Part shown: in pieces, positions 32,325 through 35,318 of the stretch
Layout: every line of letters begins with the position of its first letter
Position numbering within the stretch: position 1 is the stretch's first letter
Origin: Kamptonema sp. UHCC 0994
Lineage (GTDB): Bacteria > Cyanobacteriota > Cyanobacteriia > Cyanobacteriales > Microcoleaceae
Direction: 5' to 3'
NCBI RefSeq assembly: GCF_029167235.1
Contig: NZ_JARFTR010000003.1
Location: forward strand, 1-35,318
DNA length: 35,318 nucleotides
Program-made: the position numbers and the translations under genes
Notes under the pieces: model-generated
Told to the model about the DNA's origin: nothing
Databases searched by the model: none
Seen by the model: the letters and a program-made list of their open reading frames with translations, nothing else

Positions 32325-35099
32325 ATGTCTACTATTTCTACATCAACTAATTTGGAGTTTTCTCAAGGTGAAACCAAAGCTATTTTAGGCTTAAACCCAG
32401 AGGTAGAATCTGGTTATAAACGTGCTTTAGCTAGTATTAGTGTTACCAATAATAATGATAGCGGTGCGGGTTCCTTGAGGGCTGCAATCGCATCTGCTGC
32501 CTCTGGAGATACGATTGTATTTGCCCCCAGTTTAGCTAATCAGACAATTGTGCTTACCAGCGGTCAACTGGTTATTGACAAAAACTTGACTATTGATGGT
32601 GCTGCTGCTACGAATTTAACAATTAGTGGCAATAACGCATCTCGTGTTATGGATGTAGGAAGTGTAACTTTTACCGTCAAAAATCTAACTATTGCCAATG
32701 GTAAGCTTACGGGTAGCGATGAAACTACAGGTGCAGGTGCAGGGATTCGTGGCGGCAACACCAGCAATTTAACAGTAGACAATTGCCAATTTAAAAATAA
32801 TATTGCGGGCTTTGCTGGAGGATTTTATACTGGCTTTAAAAGTACCAATACTGTGACTAACAGTATTTTTGATGGCAACGAAGGCACATCGGCTAATAAA
32901 GAACAAGGTGCAGGCGCGATCGCAACTAAAAGCGGCAGTTCTCTCACCGTACAAGGCTCTACTTTTAGTAACAATAAAGGAATTAACGGCGGAGCAATCA
33001 ATAATCTTTTAAGTAATCTAACAGTAGAAAACTCAACTTTCCTCAATAATAATACGACGGCTGGCAGTGGTACAAATACCAATGGTTATGGTGGTGCAAT
33101 TTACACCGATGGGGCGAGTGAAATTACTGATGATTCTATCGGTGGCACGATTACTATTCGCAACAGTCGCTTTGAAGGCAATAAAGGAAAAGGACAAGGG
33201 GGGGCGATGTTTCTGTTTGCCTATCCCCCCGATCGGGTGGTAATTGAAGGCAGCACGATCGTAAATAATCAGGTACAAAAAGGCTCTGGAAATGATGCTT
33301 TAGGTGGTGGAGTACGGATTGGAAATACTGCTTATACTATCAGTAAGACTACTTTTAGTAATAATCTAGCTGAGACTCAGGGCGGTGGGTTATGGGTAGG
33401 AGAAGAATCACCCGGTACGATTACTAATACTACATTTTTTGGGAATCAAGCAGTAGCTTCATCAAGTAATACCAGTGGTTTAGGAGGCGGGTTATTTTTC
33501 GCAACAACTAGCAATCAGAAGATTGTAAATACAACGATTGCTGGGAACAAAGCCGGAGGGGAAGGCGGGGGGATTGTTGGCAGCACGAATATCACGCTGA
33601 CTAATACGATTGTTGCCAATAATACGGCAAATAATGATTTTAATAACAAGCAAAATGCCTCGGATGGAAAAGGGTTTTCCGAGAATCCATCACCTTATTT
33701 TACTGATGGTGGCGGGAATTTACAGTGGCCGGCAATTACCAATAACTTTAATAATGCCAATATTACGGCTAATGTCTTGCAAGCTGACCCAAAACTGGGC
33801 CCATTACAAGAGAATGGTGGTGGTTTACAGACGGTGGCATTGCTAACAGGAAGTGCGGCAATTGATGCGGGTAAAAATGCAGATGCGCCTGCTACGGATC
33901 AGCGTGGTGCAACTCGGCCTCAAGATGGTGATAGTAATGGGAGTGCGATCGCAGATATCGGCGCTTACGAGTTTTCGCTTACGCCAGTCCCCACGCCTAC
34001 GCCAACGCCTACACCCACGCCAACGCCAACGCCTACACCCACACCAACAGCAACGCCTACACCCACGCCTACACCCACGCCAACAACAACACCTACACCC
34101 ACGCCTACACCTACACCAGGTAGTGACAATTGCCTTTGCGATCGCTTCATTCTACCCCGTTCCAGCAGCATCGTTACTCCCAACATCCCTGATAACGCCG
34201 TTAGTGCCACTAACTCTAATGATTTACTGATGGGTAGTACAGCTAACGATGCGATCGATGGACTTGGTGGAAGTGACACAATTTACGGCATGGAAAATGA
34301 TGACAACCTCAGTGGTAGTAGCGGCAGCGACGTGCTATTTGGCAACACGGGAAATGATTACATAGACGGCGGTACAGAGGCCGATACCGTTTATGGAGGC
34401 AAAGACGGCGATGCTATAATTGGCGGCAATGGCAATGATTTGTTACGGGGAGATAGTGGCAACGATACTATTTTTGGTGGCATCGATAGCGATAGCATTT
34501 TCGGCGGTAAAGACAACGATCTATTATTAGGTGAAAATGGAAATGATACCATCTACGGCAACTTAGGTAATGATAGCATTCTGGGAGGAGATGGCAACGA
34601 TTTAATCTTTGGTAATGAAGATGCAGATTTAATCCTTGGCGACATTAACAACGATACAATCTATGGAGGAAAAGAGAATGACACCCTCTGCGGCGGTGAC
34701 GGTAACGACCTATTATTTGGTAATAATAATGACGATCTAGTTGATGGTTGTATTGGCGATGATACGATCTATGGCGGTAAGGAAAATGACAGCTTGACTG
34801 GTGGTAGTGGCAATGACTTTCTCAGTGGAGATATAGGTAATGACACTCTCACTGGTGGTTCAGGTAACGATGTATTTCTGTTAGTAGCAGGTCAGGGAAG
34901 CGACACAATTATAGATTTTCAACAAGGTCAAGATTCCATCGGGTTATCTGGGGGGTTAACATTTGGAGAACTCGCGATCGCCTCTAATAATAATGTGACT
35001 TCGATCGCTATTGCCAGTAGCGGTCAACTTTTGGCGACTCTCAACGGAGTGGCGGCGAGTGCGTTGAGCATTGGAGATTTTAAGACTGCGATAATTTAA
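32325..35099 (+). CDS. Beta-helix - PT linker - RTX exoprotein, paralog lacking DUF4347
   Basis: A 924-residue paralog of the preceding protein. The first 37 residues ('NLEFSQGETKAILGLNPEVE' and on) align with the last 25 residues of the upstream DUF4347, so the catalytic part has been lost and only its tail is left. A beta-helix (about 38-548), a short Pro-Thr linker (551-599), 'DNCLCDRF' and about 20 RTX repeats (628-851) follow, then the same type I secretion-like end. A frame open to 32238 exists, but those 29 residues come from the hairpin element and spacer, so ATG 32325 is preferred. Its RTX DNA is far closer to the upstream gene than its beta-helix DNA is. Confidence 0.85.
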   Translation: MSTISTSTNLEFSQGETKAILGLNPEVESGYKRALASISVTNNNDSGAGSLRAAIASAASGDTIVFAPSLANQTIVLTSGQLVIDKNLTIDGAAATNLTISGNNASRVMDVGSVTFTVKNLTIANGKLTGSDETTGAGAGIRGGNTSNLTVDNCQFKNNIAGFAGGFYTGFKSTNTVTNSIFDGNEGTSANKEQGAGAIATKSGSSLTVQGSTFSNNKGINGGAINNLLSNLTVENSTFLNNNTTAGSGTNTNGYGGAIYTDGASEITDDSIGGTITIRNSRFEGNKGKGQGGAMFLFAYPPDRVVIEGSTIVNNQVQKGSGNDALGGGVRIGNTAYTISKTTFSNNLAETQGGGLWVGEESPGTITNTTFFGNQAVASSSNTSGLGGGLFFATTSNQKIVNTTIAGNKAGGEGGGIVGSTNITLTNTIVANNTANNDFNNKQNASDGKGFSENPSPYFTDGGGNLQWPAITNNFNNANITANVLQADPKLGPLQENGGGLQTVALLTGSAAIDAGKNADAPATDQRGATRPQDGDSNGSAIADIGAYEFSLTPVPTPTPTPTPTPTPTPTPTPTATPTPTPTPTPTTTPTPTPTPTPGSDNCLCDRFILPRSSSIVTPNIPDNAVSATNSNDLLMGSTANDAIDGLGGSDTIYGMENDDNLSGSSGSDVLFGNTGNDYIDGGTEADTVYGGKDGDAIIGGNGNDLLRGDSGNDTIFGGIDSDSIFGGKDNDLLLGENGNDTIYGNLGNDSILGGDGNDLIFGNEDADLILGDINNDTIYGGKENDTLCGGDGNDLLFGNNNDDLVDGCIGDDTIYGGKENDSLTGGSGNDFLSGDIGNDTLTGGSGNDVFLLVAGQGSDTIIDFQQGQDSIGLSGGLTFGELAIASNNNVTSIAIASSGQLLATLNGVAASALSIGDFKTAII

Positions 35100-35204
35100 T
35101 CGAACTGGCGATCGCAACTTCCAGGGCAATTTCTAAAAATGCGGAACTCTAGTAGTATATTTTCGTCATAGTTAATGTGCTCTGCTATCGACCCGACCTG
35201 ATTT

Positions 35205-35219
35205 TATAGCAACTGCCAA
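35205..35219. repeat. TATAGCAACTGCCAA repeat end
   Basis: TATAGCAACTGCCAA matches the left end type of the element at 18824. A second TATAGCAACTG copy follows at about 35240. The rest of the 3' spacer shows no gene. Confidence 0.35.
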
Positions 35220-35280
35220 AGTAATTAGGAGGTTATTATAGCAACTGCTATGATAACTCTTGACAATTTATTGTTTTTAG

Positions 35281-35318
35281 AACTTACGTAACGCCGCCCT
35301 CTGGGCGGTAATTTACCG
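35281..35318. repeat. Left half of a MITE-like hairpin, cut by window edge
   Basis: AACTTACGTAACGCCGCC and the start of the loop match the copy at 20768-20823 almost base for base. The right arm lies outside the window. Confidence 0.75.

Noticed and set aside
1-35318. tRNA or rRNA genes, prophage or transposase genes
   Set aside because: I looked for T-arm-like GGTTCGA blocks, recombinases, transposases and phage structural genes and found none that fit.

Overview
The window looks like chromosomal DNA of a filamentous, probably non-heterocystous cyanobacterium of the Oscillatoria/Microcoleus/Kamptonema type. The octamer GCGATCGC (HIP1) is scattered through genes and spacers. Heptameric tandem repeats (GGGGCTA, ACCAATT, CTTCCTT types) fill many spacers. 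Several gene families are typical of cyanobacteria: a CruP-like carotenoid-cyclase paralog, an SLH-OprB porin, a TPS-CHAT protein, a DUF3531 protein and a DUF4347/RTX protein. The genus is an inference; no rRNA or tRNA gene is present to fix it.

Layout. 1-3.1 kb: HEAT-repeat protein (minus), then a single-domain bacterial globin and a lipid-kinase-like protein (plus). 3.1-7.6 kb: a secreted TPS-CHAT protein and a membrane class III adenylate cyclase, co-oriented with 47 bp between them. 7.6-11.8 kb: CruP-like flavoprotein, Nudix hydrolase, DUF3531 protein and an exported TPR protein, all minus. 12.1-13.5 kb: an ABC ATPase overlapping rsmG. 13.5-14.0 kb: two small ORFs, a strongly folded RNA and a long terminator. 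14.0-18.7 kb: pterin-4a-carbinolamine dehydratase, a GAF/HD-GYP phosphodiesterase, a folded leader region and the SLH porin. 19.1-21.5 kb: Rrf2 regulator, cysteine synthase and a J-domain protein. 21.6-26 kb: MscS channel with a cyclic-nucleotide-binding domain, a double QueD/PTPS protein and a GT39-type glycosyltransferase. 26-28.3 kb: two proteins of unknown function. 28.5-35.1 kb: two tandem, paralogous beta-helix/RTX exoproteins.

Themes. (1) Cyclic nucleotides: an adenylate cyclase and a channel with an intact-looking cNMP pocket could form a signal/receptor pair, alongside a predicted c-di-GMP phosphodiesterase. (2) Secretion of surface proteins by two routes: a two-partner-secretion CHAT protein and RTX type I substrates. 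The CHAT domain and DUF4347 each carry a His...Cys pair exactly 43 residues apart. (3) Pterins: PCD and the double PTPS protein. (4) Repeat biology: a family of small hairpin elements with ACTTACG/CGTAAGT ends occurs at six places including both window edges, and simple repeats have entered two coding sequences.

The most interesting points are the DUF4347 loss in the second RTX paralog, the switch-like RNA at 13.66-13.91 kb, the half-dead double PTPS and the paired H/C-dyad exoproteins. No CRISPR array, prophage, transposase or rRNA/tRNA gene was seen.
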